42,043 nucleotides of DNA from Dimargaris cristalligena (lineage: Eukaryota > Kickxellomycota > Dimargaritomycetes > Dimargaritales > Dimargaritaceae), in assembly GCA_027576995.1 (NCBI GenBank), contig JANBQC010000210.1, positions 1-42,043 of the forward strand, read 5' to 3'. The position numbers and the translations under genes are program-made. The notes under the pieces were generated by a model that was given only the letters and a program-made list of their open reading frames with translations, was not told where the DNA came from and did not search any database. Every line of letters starts with the position of its first letter. Within the stretch, counting starts at the first letter, position 1. This document shows positions 1 to 10,571 of the stretch, piece by piece.

Positions 1-72
1 CGAAGTTAAGTTGGTATCAGCCAATTTAGTACTGAGGTGGGTGACCACTTGGGAATAGTTGGTGCTACAACT
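1..72 (+). rRNA. 5S ribosomal RNA, 3' part (cut by window edge)
   Basis: The first 72 bases match the 3' two thirds of a eukaryotic 5S rRNA. CGAAGTTAAG lies at 1-10, AGTACT at 28-33 and the box C-like GGTGGGTGACCACTTGGGAA at 37-56. A closing strand GGTGCTACAAC is followed by six T (72-77), the usual RNA polymerase III stop. The 5' part lies outside the window. No second 5S copy and no other rRNA is visible, so this copy looks dispersed rather than part of a tandem array. Exact 3' end is uncertain by a few bases. Confidence 0.9.
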
Positions 73-77
73 TTTTT

Positions 78-2236
78 ATTTTTAGTTTTCCTACTTTAAA
101 TAGAGATTGGCTTTTGTAGATTTAGAGCACAATCTGGTACCCCTTATATTTATCAATATTTAATTAGACACATTTTTGTTACATATCAAAAAACCTGTTG
201 AACGGATCAGAGTTAAAGTATTTAAAAAATAGCCCACTGAGTTTATCATTGACACATTACTTAATACCTTATTCAGTAGTGCGGAACTTTTCCTGTATGG
301 TCATCTATGTAACAAGTGGGCATTACAACTAGTATAGTCTGGGATTTTCAATTAACTAGATTTGTACATCGCTACGGGAAAATATACCCCTTGCACTTTA
401 ATGCTCGAGGTTGCCATACCATATAAGGGAGGTGCGACTCCGCTGTGTAAGCTTTTGAATGAAATATACGTGATGCATTTTAATGGACTGAGTAGTATTT
501 GCCCAATGGAACCTACTATACCTAGCGGCATTTTGTTTTTCAGTTAGGTTGAGTCACTCCCATACAAAAATTCCATCCAGACTAGTGGAGTGTGTCAAAT
601 TGCTCAACATGGGGAACCAGGTATCGGGAATGCGGGGATACAGTGAGCATCAAATCGGGTCTAACCGAAGAGCCACACTATAAAAATATACCAATATGTG
701 ATTATTTTCTATACCTATGAAGTTGCTTCTAATCGGATTTCCTCGAATGTATTAACAATCCGAATTGGCCTATTGGTATAGAAATAGGTTATACATAGTC
801 CAGAAACAACCTCGTTATTATTGAATTTTTAAAACTCTGTGTTGGTAATAATTAGGTGATATAATGATGGCGGCCTTTTCAAGTCATTTCCGAGCCGGGC
901 AGTCATTTCCAAATTATACCTACACATCACCCCTTTCGGTTCGCCATGGTGAGCAGGAGAGGAGGAAAGGGTCGCATGAGTAAAATAATAATTGAGATGG
1001 TCATACATATGCGCTATACTTCCAACAGGACCCTTCTAATCATGGTACTATCGTGAAAATGTGGTGATCTATGGTCCCCAATTCTAAATTGTGAATTCAA
1101 GGCATCGCATTATTTTATTCACATCCCTTTGGTGCGTAACCTGGGCTACAGAGTACGGGTAACGGCCGCTAATATATGTCGGTCAATTACGGATTGGCTC
1201 AAATAAACCCGTTATCCAACCGACACAATGGGACGTTATATTCTTTGAAGTTACTTGGAGGCAGTTATCATCATAGAATAAAGGGGGTGAACCGTCGAAT
1301 CGAGCTTTCTTTATCAATATATCCTGCCGACAGAGATAAATGTCAATACCAAAAATTCCAGTGGCTCGCCTCGTTAGAGACATCACTCTAATGTAATGAG
1401 GCAGTTACTCGTTATTGTTGACCAAGGTTATTTTCCCCTAGGGTATATCATTCCGCGCTATATATAAAGGCCCATTTCCGATTTAGTATCCCACTCAACT
1501 ACCCTTTATACCCTCCAATAATTTATACTGACTGCTAGTAATTTAAATATCGTCTTTTCTATTCTTACAAAGATGCTGTCCCCTGCTATTTTAATGGTAA
1601 GTCAAACTTAAGTATTTGGTGAACTATGCGATTCCATATATTGCCCTCAATGGTAACTTGTCTGAACCTATCTACAATTTTCATAAATTTGTTATGTTGA
1701 CCACTAATCTAATAATATAAGTGTGTATGCCGACCAATGCTACACCTCTCCTCCCCATTGGTTAATACTTCAGATTGGATTGTTCCTAATGGATTACGGC
1801 CATACTCGAAACATACCATCCTTAGAGCGGAAACTGACTTACTCCAAGGACTCTCAGTGCGGTAGTGTAGACCGTTTATCGCCCGCCAGTAGCTCAGACA
1901 ATCGATACCGGTCCAGCCCTAGGACTAAACGTACCCCAGAGGAGGTATAGTCAAAGCAGCTAGAACGGCCCAACGTACCTATAGCCACCATTAATGAATA
2001 TAAGAAATATCACAAGTAGGTGCGAAAGCTATGCCTTTTCAAACATCTTATAATCAGCGAAGGTGTATCTATTAGACCAAATTGGCATTTCTTTCCTACT
2101 ATTCTACCTACCCGGTCGAAGGCTTCTTTTCAAACCCCACCCTCACACTTATTTATATTCTCTATACGCATACGCATATGTATTATCAATTATTATTATA
2201 TTCGTTTGCATTCCCCGTTGACTGCAACCATCAAGT
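78..2236. other. gene-free AT-rich DNA
   Basis: I see no supportable gene here. Open frames are all under 80 codons, overlap one another on both strands and show no recognisable domain. Unlike the right end of the window, CpG dinucleotides are common, so the low GC is not CpG decay. Part of the segment just left of 2237 may once have carried the N-terminal exons and signal peptide of the decayed lipase, but I could not follow them. Confidence 0.5.
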
Positions 2237-3324
2237 TACGCCTTCGCTGCCTATCTTAACGAGGATATTATAGTTCCGGAACTCTAGCTTGACCCCACTC
2301 TCAACCCAGCCCGTATTGTGCCTTTCCCTACTAAATTTAACAATGCCTGTTACGGGTTTATGGCCCTTGATATTACAGGGGAAAACATTTACGTCGTCCA
2401 CCGGGGATCCACGCCTGATGCCCCCTCTACATACAGTTACGACATCCAGGGTACGTTGGTCCCCTGTAATGAAAACATAAATGACTGCCGCGTGCACTCG
2501 GGTTTTCGCCAATTGCATCTAAATGTTTCCCACTCTGGCAACCCATCCTGGACGAACAAGTACAGGACTATCCCAAAGCCGTGGTCAACCTAATTGGCCA
2601 TTCACTTGGTGGAGGTAAGCTAAACCACCCGGTCTAACTTTTGTCATCTATATATATATACTCTGTATCGCCTAATCCCCAATCAGGTGCCTCGTATGCG
2701 TGGGTCCTTCGTAATTCATTAACGAATTGAAACCCACCAATGACACAGAACCTTACCCATAAGGGACCCCATTCTAACTTGCCCGGATAAATCTATATCC
2801 TTTGAATTTTTTTAAAAAAACTCACCATTCCCCCCGTGCTATTATCGCACTATTATAGCTCTTAGCATTATCAGCGCTTCGGAGCTATTCCAAACCAATG
2901 CCGACCTTAAGTCGCGCCTCCGCGTATTTACGTTCGGTTCCCCTCCCATGGGAAACAAGGCCTTCAGCTTACTCTACAATATGGCGAAATACCCACCATT
3001 CGGATTACCAGTGGTTATGATATAGTCCCCAGCATAACGCTCCAGGGTAGACTAACCCATGTGAGGGGCGAACTCTACATCACCCCGGGTGGAAAACGAA
3101 CCATTGTGTGTCACTACGATGAACGTACGTTAGCGCAAGACCCCGCCTGTATCTCTCGGGTGCGCTGGTTCAAGCCTAGTCTCGCTGACCATAGTAACTA
3201 TTGGGGCCTCATGGATTTCATTCCCTACAATAATGCACTCACCATGTACCGGCCAAAACCTCAAACCCCGGATTCCGGTGGACAAGCAGTCCTAGATGCC
3301 ATGTTCAATTCTTCAAAGTTATGA
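2237..3324 (+). pseudogene. class 3 (fungal) lipase, broken by a stop and frameshifts
   Basis: The remains of a secreted-type alpha/beta-hydrolase lipase (Lipase_3 family, triacylglycerol hydrolysis) are spread over all three forward frames. Frame 2 from 2237 reads YAFAAYLNEDII, hits TAG at 2285-2287, then continues through IYVVHRGS and DCRVHSGF. Near 2503-2535 the reading moves to frame 1, giving LIGHSLGG (2593-2614), the nucleophile elbow with catalytic Ser. A donor GTAAGC at 2615 and acceptor CAG at 2684-2686 fit a 72-base intron. Frame 2 then gives VFTFGSPPMGNKAF (from 2924), and frame 1 gives SGYDIVPS (catalytic Asp) and ADHSNYWG (catalytic His), ending in TGA at 3324. All three catalytic residues survive, but one stop and at least two or three frame changes interrupt the gene. 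True decay is my reading; local sequence errors are the alternative, although the intact genes nearby argue against that. Confidence 0.8.
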
Positions 3325-5768
3325 TTTTTTTTTGTATTCGCTTACCCCTCTTTTTTTATGTATGTACATACCACCAACAGCTGCAGGTCTGGGCTGGATT
3401 ATGAGTATTTCTCGATTAGATAAAATAGTATGCGGATCAATGTAATGTGCATTTAATAAAAAGTACGCAAGTCACTATCAAAGAGGGGGGTCGATGGCCA
3501 CCAAGCGGGTATGTTAAACCACAAAAATTCATTGGGATTAGGGGAATTAAGTCGTACTAGACCAGCCTCACGAAGCTATAAATAAGCCATCCGACAACCC
3601 GATCGCTTCTATGGAGATGCATTTATGGGGCTGTTTCTCTGACAATGTCCAATATTGCCAATTCTTTAATTTTTCCGTGGTCCTCGGAAAACTACTTTGG
3701 ATATCCTCGGCGTATTCCTTCACTTGGTGATATTGGCAAAGGAATTCCCGCTCATATAGGCGGAATTCAACTCACCTATATAGGATATAGGATATTGGAA
3801 AACTTGAGAGAAAATTAATGTTTAACTAATCAATCAATTCATCTCAAAGATAATTTTCACTATACGACTGAGCCAAGCTACTCTCATATTATGCTTACTA
3901 ATGATATCAATTCTGTCTTTAGAAAATTGTGGTGTAGTGTTGACTACGTATCCTGAAAACCCCGCAAAATTACCATGTCCCCCCCCCTTTACTATAAGCC
4001 ATAGGACATGGAAGTCGGCCAACAGTGCCATATCGCTCGACTTATCAATAGTATGATTGACGGATACTGTAGACTATGAATTCGCATTGTGGTCTATCAG
4101 TTATCCTTGAAGCAGCGGCATTGCCATCCCCCCTCTCCATCTCTCTCTCCCGCCTTCCCCTCTTTCACGTATTCTATAATTTCCTCAGCCCGGAGGTTCT
4201 GTCTATCAAAATACTGCAACACCATGACCCATATTAAAGACCGTCGCTAGCTTGGCCATCCAATACAACTATACTGTTCTCCCCCTAGCTTGGGCCAAAG
4301 CGTACATTCCGATTAACCCAGTTCCTCTTCTGCATTCCTCTCGTTCGTGGTAGTTAGGTCCCTAAACTCTTTTTCGGTTACCCTCTCCTCTCCCGAAAGC
4401 TGTAGGGATGTTCGCGATTTGTCGATCTGATCGCCATCTTCTTTATCGATAACGTTCTAAATTACTAAACGCAGCTCTTTGGTAGTGGACGACTGTCGCT
4501 ATATATAAAGAATTAACTAAGGCGGCGTACACTTTGGTTGGCATTCCCCTCCCTCCCTTTTAGGGCCATCAAAGGATGGACAGTATAGGGACATTTCGGC
4601 CAATGAAACAGCTGGGAGGGGGAGCGGAAATAAAACTGTAGGTAACATGGGCCTAGGCTGTCGCATTATGGGGGAAAGGTCCGGAAAGTCAATACCTTCG
4701 AACTCATATTATCCGATGGCTTTTCATGCCGCCAGCGGCAATCGGGGCTGGTAGAGATACACTAAAATATATGGCTGACCAAACTGATGAGGAGGAATAC
4801 ATGGGTTGATTTATCAGTGCATTATCAGTAAATATATTTGTGTAGCTAGTCCAGCGCCCAGCCCCGGCCGTCTCTACCCCTTTCCCTTCATATCACAAGG
4901 ATTAAATGTAATAGTCCGAGCGTGACTCACCAGAAATTAAACACCCTATTTACCTTGACTTCCGTAACCTTAGACGACACTAATGTTAACCAGCGTCGCA
5001 GACGGGAGAGGGGGCCAAAAGGGTCAACCACCCTATACGTGTCCCGGTCGCCCGGGCGGGCCTGCCTCAAGTGAATTATGTTGGGTCTATAGTCGAGAGC
5101 TAATCACCGACGCGGGGATATCGGAATGCCCATTGCCAACTTTCACCCGCCCTCCTTCGGCGGACCATTGTTGTTCCTTAAGTGATTTGATTTAGAACCA
5201 TCGGGCACTGGAGGCAGATGTGCCCTAGATGTTGATTCACTTAATTGACCTCGCGTCAATGAACAACAACCATAGGATTGCTCGATTTCCTGCCGTTTAT
5301 TAGCCATTAAGGGCGGTTCTAATTAAAACCACTTTTTCTCTGCTCCTTCTATCCCTCCATTCCCCCCTTTCTTTCCTGTCGAACCCCCACTACAAGTATT
5401 TAGTCTAGTCGTATGGACTGCATTTGGCCCACGGTGAAAGGGAGGGAGCAGGTATAAATCCATCCGGTTGGCCACCCCGGATACACCGCATTATTATCAT
5501 TACTCATTTTCCATCTCTATCTAGTTGCATAGCACTCTGTGTTCATTTCACCTTTCCAGGATTGTTGGTGTACCGTGCTGAACTCTGCATGGTAGCACCT
5601 AGCAGACCATTTCGCAGTATCTTACTATATTTGCCTTTCTCGCCGTCGTTGGCCCTCACTCGAGTTCTTTCATGAGCTACACCACCTAACTGGACATACC
5701 ACAAGAGCCCAGCATCACAACCCCTCCGTATCCATACCCCCCCTCCCATTTCTTGAGGACCTCCCAAC
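3325..5768. other. gene-free intergenic DNA
   Basis: Nothing here reads as a gene. The longest frames (4983-5195, 5424-5675, and 3834-4031 on the minus strand) have no domain and no consistent codon bias. Pyrimidine-rich patches near 4125-4165 and 5330-5400 resemble promoter or leader DNA. The latter could serve the membrane-protein gene at 5769. A short cluster of overlapping CCTATATAGG-like repeats sits at about 3755-3797. Confidence 0.5.
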
Positions 5769-6842
5769 ATGATATTTCTTCGCAAAAAAGTGCAGAACCT
5801 TTGGTTCCGCCGGGGAATCTACACTATCCTACTAATGATAGTCATGGGCCTCGTTATTCCGCTGGTCATCTACTCTTACCATAACGAAGGGTCCAAACGG
5901 GACACCCTTTTCCTCAAGTCGGTTCCCGTGGAGGACTACATTGAGGTACAGGCCGTGGTCATGGCAACGGATTTCCCCGCTCGGCGTATGGTGGTCCACT
6001 TTACCATGAATCCCTACGGTGCCTATGCCGGCAAAGGCAATATCCTCGCCAAACCGCTGACGGCCTTCTTAGCCATCCAAAACGTGCAGTTTCCGGCCAA
6101 CGCCACCATGCAGGATGTCGAGTATAACGTTCCTTTTCTAACGGGCAATGTTCGGGACTACCCTTTCGACGCGTACCGTGCCGACTCCCTTATTATGTTC
6201 CAGGAGACCAACACCACTAACCCGGTACCCGTGTCGTTCTTGTTCGATGGTGTGATTGCGGGGGTGAATTTCAAGTCGGATTTTATCGAGGTTGACGGTG
6301 GAACCCCGAATATGTACGATTTTGTAGCCGAGGTCCACCGCAACAGTACCACGTTGTTCTTTTCGATTTTTGTGGTGGTCACTATGTGGCTTATTTCCAT
6401 CGCCATTTTCATTATGGCTGTGCAGGTCCTCTTTTCCGGTCGCGAAATCCCTCCGCCTTTAGTGGGGTTCGGTGCTACTATCTTATTTGCCTTCCCGGCC
6501 CTGCGCAACTCGTTCCCAGGAGTGCCGCAAATCGGGTGTTACATTGACACGGTCGGCTTTTTTGGACCCATCTCCATCGTCTCTATTAGTACCTGTGCTA
6601 TTGTGTTTACCTTTCTACTTCGCTGGCGGGCCCCCACTCCGCGCATTATAGCCCGTCTGGCTCCGCAGGGTCATTACAACGTGGATGACCTTTACTATAG
6701 CGATAAGACCCCCGCAGTTATCGGCAATGTTGAGTCTATCCATTACCCATCGGAGCACACCTATCAGCCCAATGCGGTAGCATACCAAGGTAACCCAAAT
6801 CGTGGGTCCATAGTGCCCGAATTCAATATCCACCGATCATAG
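5769..6842 (+). CDS. DUF4436 family multi-pass membrane protein
   Basis: An intact 357-residue frame without introns. It has an N-terminal membrane helix (about residues 17-37), an extracytoplasmic beta-rich domain (about 45-190) with possible N-glycosylation sites (NATM, NTTN, NSTT), then three further helices at about 196-222, 230-247 and 260-285 and a short cytoplasmic tail. The motif DYPFDAYRADSL (130-141), followed by NPVPVSFLFDG, is characteristic of the DUF4436 family, found in fungi and actinobacteria. Its biochemical function is unknown. Start chosen as the first ATG, directly before a basic MIFLRKK stretch that suits a signal-anchor helix. The gene is GC-rich like the other intact genes, with no sign of transfer. 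Domain assignment is from memory of the family pattern. Confidence 0.85.
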   Translation: MIFLRKKVQNLWFRRGIYTILLMIVMGLVIPLVIYSYHNEGSKRDTLFLKSVPVEDYIEVQAVVMATDFPARRMVVHFTMNPYGAYAGKGNILAKPLTAFLAIQNVQFPANATMQDVEYNVPFLTGNVRDYPFDAYRADSLIMFQETNTTNPVPVSFLFDGVIAGVNFKSDFIEVDGGTPNMYDFVAEVHRNSTTLFFSIFVVVTMWLISIAIFIMAVQVLFSGREIPPPLVGFGATILFAFPALRNSFPGVPQIGCYIDTVGFFGPISIVSISTCAIVFTFLLRWRAPTPRIIARLAPQGHYNVDDLYYSDKTPAVIGNVESIHYPSEHTYQPNAVAYQGNPNRGSIVPEFNIHRS

Positions 6843-7285
6843 GCATACCGTTGCTCTCCCGTGCTACAAAATAGGTATGGGGTCTAATTGCAGTTTATTT
6901 TAATTCATTTCCATTTTTCAGTTAAGTTGTACCTTTTACTACCTCGTTATTTTATGTTCTTTTCTCCAATTTAAGTAGGGATTTTTGGATAAACCCATAT
7001 CGGTTCGGTATTCTCTGGTAGAGACCGTGTATTTTTAAGGGGACTTTAAATAAAACCCATGATGTATATGGCCAAGTATGCTACATTCTGTGAAAAAAGG
7101 CATTTCAAGCAATACGTACAGGCATTTAGGATTTATATTTGTATGTATTTACGACTGCCAACATTAAGGGATATATAGGCGTTCAACCTATATAATGAAC
7201 CGTCCATCTAAAAAGAAAAACACTGGATAGCGCAGTACTGCCACCTTCTCTAAAATGACCCTGCCCCTCTATTTTCGGGCGACCC
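6843..7285. other. convergent 3' spacer
   Basis: This AT-rich spacer lies between two genes that converge on it (the DUF4436 gene on + and the queuosine salvage gene on -). I expect both 3' UTRs and poly(A) sites here. No coding or RNA gene is visible. Confidence 0.6.
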
Positions 7286-8443
7286 TCAATAAAAATACCC
7301 CCCAGTCCGGTGGATTGGTATATGGGCCATCTCACTGGGGGATGCCTTGGCCATATCCCATAAGTAAAAATCGACTAAAATAGGGTTAATAACAGGCGAA
7401 GAAGTGCCGGCCATATTATCATTCAGATCCTTTTCGGCGGCTTTCTGCTTTATAATCTGCCTGATTTCCCGACAAATGAGTTCGACGGCCCAGATTGAAT
7501 TGCCCCGGATTTCCACTTCCGGTGGAGATCCTGGGGCTAAACGGGCCTTCGGAGCTCTTAGCAGGGCCAAAAGTTCATCCGAATAGGCCAGTGCTCCGAC
7601 GTACACCAAGGCCTGGGGCACCCGGTAATCGGCAAACATGGTAATAGCATCAATATTGGCGAAATGGCCGTACCCCTGGCCTTCGAAGCAGGCCCACAAA
7701 TCGGCCACCAGAATCTGGGCCCGTTTGTATAGGCAGACTGGCCGGCCGTGGAAAGTAGCCGTGTCCCGATAGGACGGGAAACGGTCAGCAATGAGCTTTA
7801 TAAAGGCTACGGCGTCCACCGGGGGCGGGTGGCCTTTCGTATTAGAACCCCTTTCACCTTCTGCTGCCAGAATGTGACGGATACTACCTCCGCACTGATC
7901 CAGTAGAATGCGGCCCGCCTCCCGGATTATGCGCAGACGCGTCGGCCATTGGGGAATGGGGGTTGCGGTGGTGGAACGGAAAATATGGGCCCAAGTGTCA
8001 TTGGTGGCCTCCACCATAAACGTCGCGCTAGTACAGGGGAACCCCTCCCCGAGGGCCCGATTGATGGCGGCACACAGGGCCCAGTACCCCTGGTAAGCGG
8101 TACCCTGGAAATCGACGGTGAAGGGTTCAGCGCGGTTGTGCTCGGGATCGTGGTCTACGGCCCCATCGGACCAAAAGCAGAAATTGAGAGTATCGACCAG
8201 AAAGATCCAGTCCACGGTGGCGGGCTCATTGTGCTGTGGATTCAAGGGGTGGGACTTCCAGGTTTGGCAGGAGTAGCGCTGGCGCAACAATTGTTCGTAA
8301 ATGTGGTGGGCCGCTTTGCGTATGCCCTCCGGGGGGATGGAAACTTGGGAGCTATGTTGGGCAATAAACTCCGACGACTCGAGAACCGGATTGGGCAAAG
8401 TATCGCTGGGCTGGCTAGCGGCCGCTTCCCAAGCAATGGTCAT
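7286..8443 (-). CDS. QNG1: queuosine 5'-phosphate N-glycosylase (queuosine salvage protein)
   Basis: An intact 385-residue frame. It matches the DUF2419/Qng1 family, which releases queuine from queuosine 5'-phosphate so the base can be put into tRNA by the TGT enzyme; eukaryotes cannot make queuine. Family landmarks are VDWIFLVDTLNFCFW (77-91), GYWALCAAINRAL (119-131), YKRAQILVADLW (239-250), ADYRVPQ (271-277) and LVDFYLWDMAK near residue 360. The family is usually about 320-350 residues; the extra length is an N-terminal extension and a loop near 300. The first ATG is used; a later start within the first 25 residues cannot be excluded. It is transcribed divergently from the cytidine deaminase gene. 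The family is present in fission yeast and animals but absent from budding yeast. Confidence 0.9.
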   Translation of the reverse strand: MTIAWEAAASQPSDTLPNPVLESSEFIAQHSSQVSIPPEGIRKAAHHIYEQLLRQRYSCQTWKSHPLNPQHNEPATVDWIFLVDTLNFCFWSDGAVDHDPEHNRAEPFTVDFQGTAYQGYWALCAAINRALGEGFPCTSATFMVEATNDTWAHIFRSTTATPIPQWPTRLRIIREAGRILLDQCGGSIRHILAAEGERGSNTKGHPPPVDAVAFIKLIADRFPSYRDTATFHGRPVCLYKRAQILVADLWACFEGQGYGHFANIDAITMFADYRVPQALVYVGALAYSDELLALLRAPKARLAPGSPPEVEIRGNSIWAVELICREIRQIIKQKAAEKDLNDNMAGTSSPVINPILVDFYLWDMAKASPSEMAHIPIHRTGGYFY

Positions 8444-9095
8444 GGTCGACGAAAGCAGGAGAAAAAAAACGGAAGAAGGGAAGGGGAGGGGAGGGGAAGA
8501 ACTGGGCGGAAAGGGTGGAATTGCGGAAGGCTGGGAGGAAGAAATTCCTAATGGATAAACGCAGGCTGGTCCCGACTACATGGATTGGGAATAGCTAGCG
8601 CGTGGCTTGATTATAGAGACTGGGAGCAGTCACTGGCACAAGGGTAAGGGCTGAAGTGGCTGGTTGAAAAACATAGTGAAAACCACCCGTCGGTTAGAGC
8701 CACTCGATGACAAGACCAGCGAAGACCCGCCAGCTCAACGAACCGAATAAATCTCACTATCTTCCAATTTTCTGCTGCAACATCATCTGCAGCAGGTACT
8801 TTAATGTTGATGCGACTATAGTTAGTGCAATTGGCTAGTTGCAGGGAGGATGGGAAGCCACACTAAACCCTCTCATGACTAAACTGGTGGGGCAGATCCT
8901 GTATGGGATACACACGTACGGTTCCCCGTAACAATGGGAGGAACAAGGCGATTGCTCTGTTCTATATCACCTGCGTCCCCCTCCTTGAACTATACGAGCC
9001 ACTATTAGCTACTGAGAGAGCTGGTCGCTACTATACCTTAGCTTCTCTTTAGACGAACAAACCATATTATTGCACCTTAACCTTTTGACTCTGCC
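8444..9095. promoter_or_regulatory. divergent intergenic region between queuosine salvage and cytidine deaminase genes
   Basis: 652 bases separate the start codons of two outward-facing genes, so both promoters should lie here. The part next to 8444 is purine-rich on + (pyrimidine-rich on the coding strand of the minus gene), as in fungal leaders. I could not pick out a convincing TATA box or known operator. The cytidine deaminase start is preceded by CTCTGCC, a fair translation-start context. Confidence 0.45.
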
Positions 9096-9518
9096 ATGGC
9101 TTCCGAGACCCCGCTCGACCTCTCCCGCGCCCTCGCCGAACTCCCGGGCCAGGCGTTGACCGCCCAATGCCTTTCCTACTCGCCCTATTCCAAGTTCCGT
9201 GTAGGGGCCGCCCTCCTCACCACCGATGGGCAAGTCTTCACCGGCTGCAATGTCGAGAATGCATCCTACGGGGCTTGCATCTGCGCCGAACGGACCGCGT
9301 TTGTCAAGGCCGTAAGTGAAGGCCACACCTCGTTCCGAGCCCTCGCCCTGGCCACCGACCTCAAAGATAAGTTCGGTACCCCCTGTGGCATTTGCCGCCA
9401 GTTTATGAGCGAGTTCGGTACCGACCTTACCGTTATTCTAGTCAAGCCCTCGGGGGATACCCGGAGCTACCCGCTGTCCGACCTGTTGCCCATCGCATTC
9501 GGCCCCGATGACCTGTAG
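9096..9518 (+). CDS. CDD1: cytidine deaminase
   Basis: A complete 140-residue protein of normal length for the small tetrameric, zinc-dependent cytidine deaminases, which convert cytidine and deoxycytidine to uridine and deoxyuridine in pyrimidine salvage. All active-site elements are present: FRVGAAL (34-40), the substrate-binding CNVENASY with Asn52 and Glu54, the zinc ligand Cys63 and catalytic Glu65 in ICAERTA, and the paired ligands Cys97 and Cys100 in PCGICRQ. No intron. It lies divergent to the queuosine salvage gene, and the 140-base tandem repeat begins 213 bases after its stop codon. Confidence 0.96.
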   Translation: MASETPLDLSRALAELPGQALTAQCLSYSPYSKFRVGAALLTTDGQVFTGCNVENASYGACICAERTAFVKAVSEGHTSFRALALATDLKDKFGTPCGICRQFMSEFGTDLTVILVKPSGDTRSYPLSDLLPIAFGPDDL

Positions 9519-9731
9519 CCGTCATGGCACCAAGAACCACTTAGCCCTACCCATCGCTCTACCGAACTGGCACGGTGGGGTTATCGGTTGTTCAACTGCT
9601 TATCTCCAGCGTATACTCTACCCGCTTGTACCTTATCAAATACTAAATCTAAAGGCCCCATAAATACACTGATACCAATCTAAACATATCTCATTTATTA
9701 TTAGCCAGTTCGTGGGAGATACTGCCTCAAT

Positions 9732-9871
9732 ATGGGAGAAGTTCATCTAAGCTGTACAACGAAAAATCCATTAGATTCGGCCAATATTACTAGTTAAAAA
9801 TACATTTCCCATATATTTTCCCATACACGTATAATGTAAGCCCTTATATAGCTGGGCCGAATTTCACCCAT
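9732..9871 (+). repeat. 140-base repeat unit A
   Basis: This unit begins ATGGGAGAAGTTCAT and ends ATTTCACCCAT. By eye it matches 37828-37967 over its full 140 bases with about 25 differences and no gaps, in the same orientation. The longest identical run is AACGAAAAATCCATTAGATT (20 bases). A second, more diverged unit abuts its right end. It holds no open frame of note and no tRNA-like or 5S-like boxes. The nature of the element (short transposon relic, old satellite, or structured RNA) is unknown. Confidence 0.8.
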
Positions 9872-10011
9872 ATGGAAGAGGTTCAGGATGGTCGCGTAAC
9901 GAACAACCCGGTTGGTGAATCCGATTTTACTGGGTAAAAATTCATTACCCGCCAAATACCCATTTTGCACCTTATTGAAAACCCTACCCTGTAAATGACC
10001 TTAACTGGTGG
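9872..10011 (+). repeat. 140-base repeat unit B (diverged tandem copy)
   Basis: It starts ATGGAAGAGGTTCA exactly 140 bases after unit A starts. The clearest shared blocks at matching offsets are the first 14 bases (two differences), AACGAA at offset 27, and TTTTACTGGGTAAAAATTCATT against the ATATTACTAGTTAAAAATACATT block of unit A. The second half is only weakly alike. The exact period is the main reason to accept it as a real old duplicate. Confidence 0.5.
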
Positions 10012-10571
10012 TACGAGTATGAACTGACAGATTATAGCCGATATCCAAAGAGCGGAAGCGATACAAAAAGGGGGGAGGGGCGCCCTGGGTCAAACCAAAA
10101 GATTGCCATGGAATCTGGCTGTATTTTTCCGATATGTATCACCCACCCTTTAACTGGACAACATGTTCAATTCATTGGATTAGTATTCTCAGACGGGTCA
10201 TCCAATTTAATGTAGATACTTGGTTTAATACCGGTATTGATATATTTTAACAGAATGGGGTCGTAGGAAGGTACGCTCAATGGAATTAGGGTAAGATGTA
10301 GATTGGGGGTCAAAAAAATATATAAATGATCACGGAAGGAGAGAGGGGGAAACAATCCTAAGTTATCATTAAACAGCGAGGTATAGTATATGTAGCGGAA
10401 ATAGTGGATAGTAGGGGATAACGCTACCCCCTAATGTAGGCGTCTAACTAAAAGCGAGCATTTCGAGAAAATAATATTAGAAATATGATATAAGAGTATA
10501 AGTATTTATATATAATCGCCCCAACAATACCAGTCCAGCAACTGTGTCACAGAAAGTGTTGTGAAATTCTA
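10012..10571. other. spacer downstream of SLA1
   Basis: AT-rich DNA that should include the 3' UTR of SLA1 on the minus strand. The only longer open frame (10167-10355, -) shows no family resemblance. Nothing else is visible. Confidence 0.5.

Noticed and set aside
342..357. GGGATTTTCAATTAAC shared with 31337-31352
   Set aside because: The 16-base match does not extend on either side, and one such match is within chance for 42 kb of AT-rich DNA.
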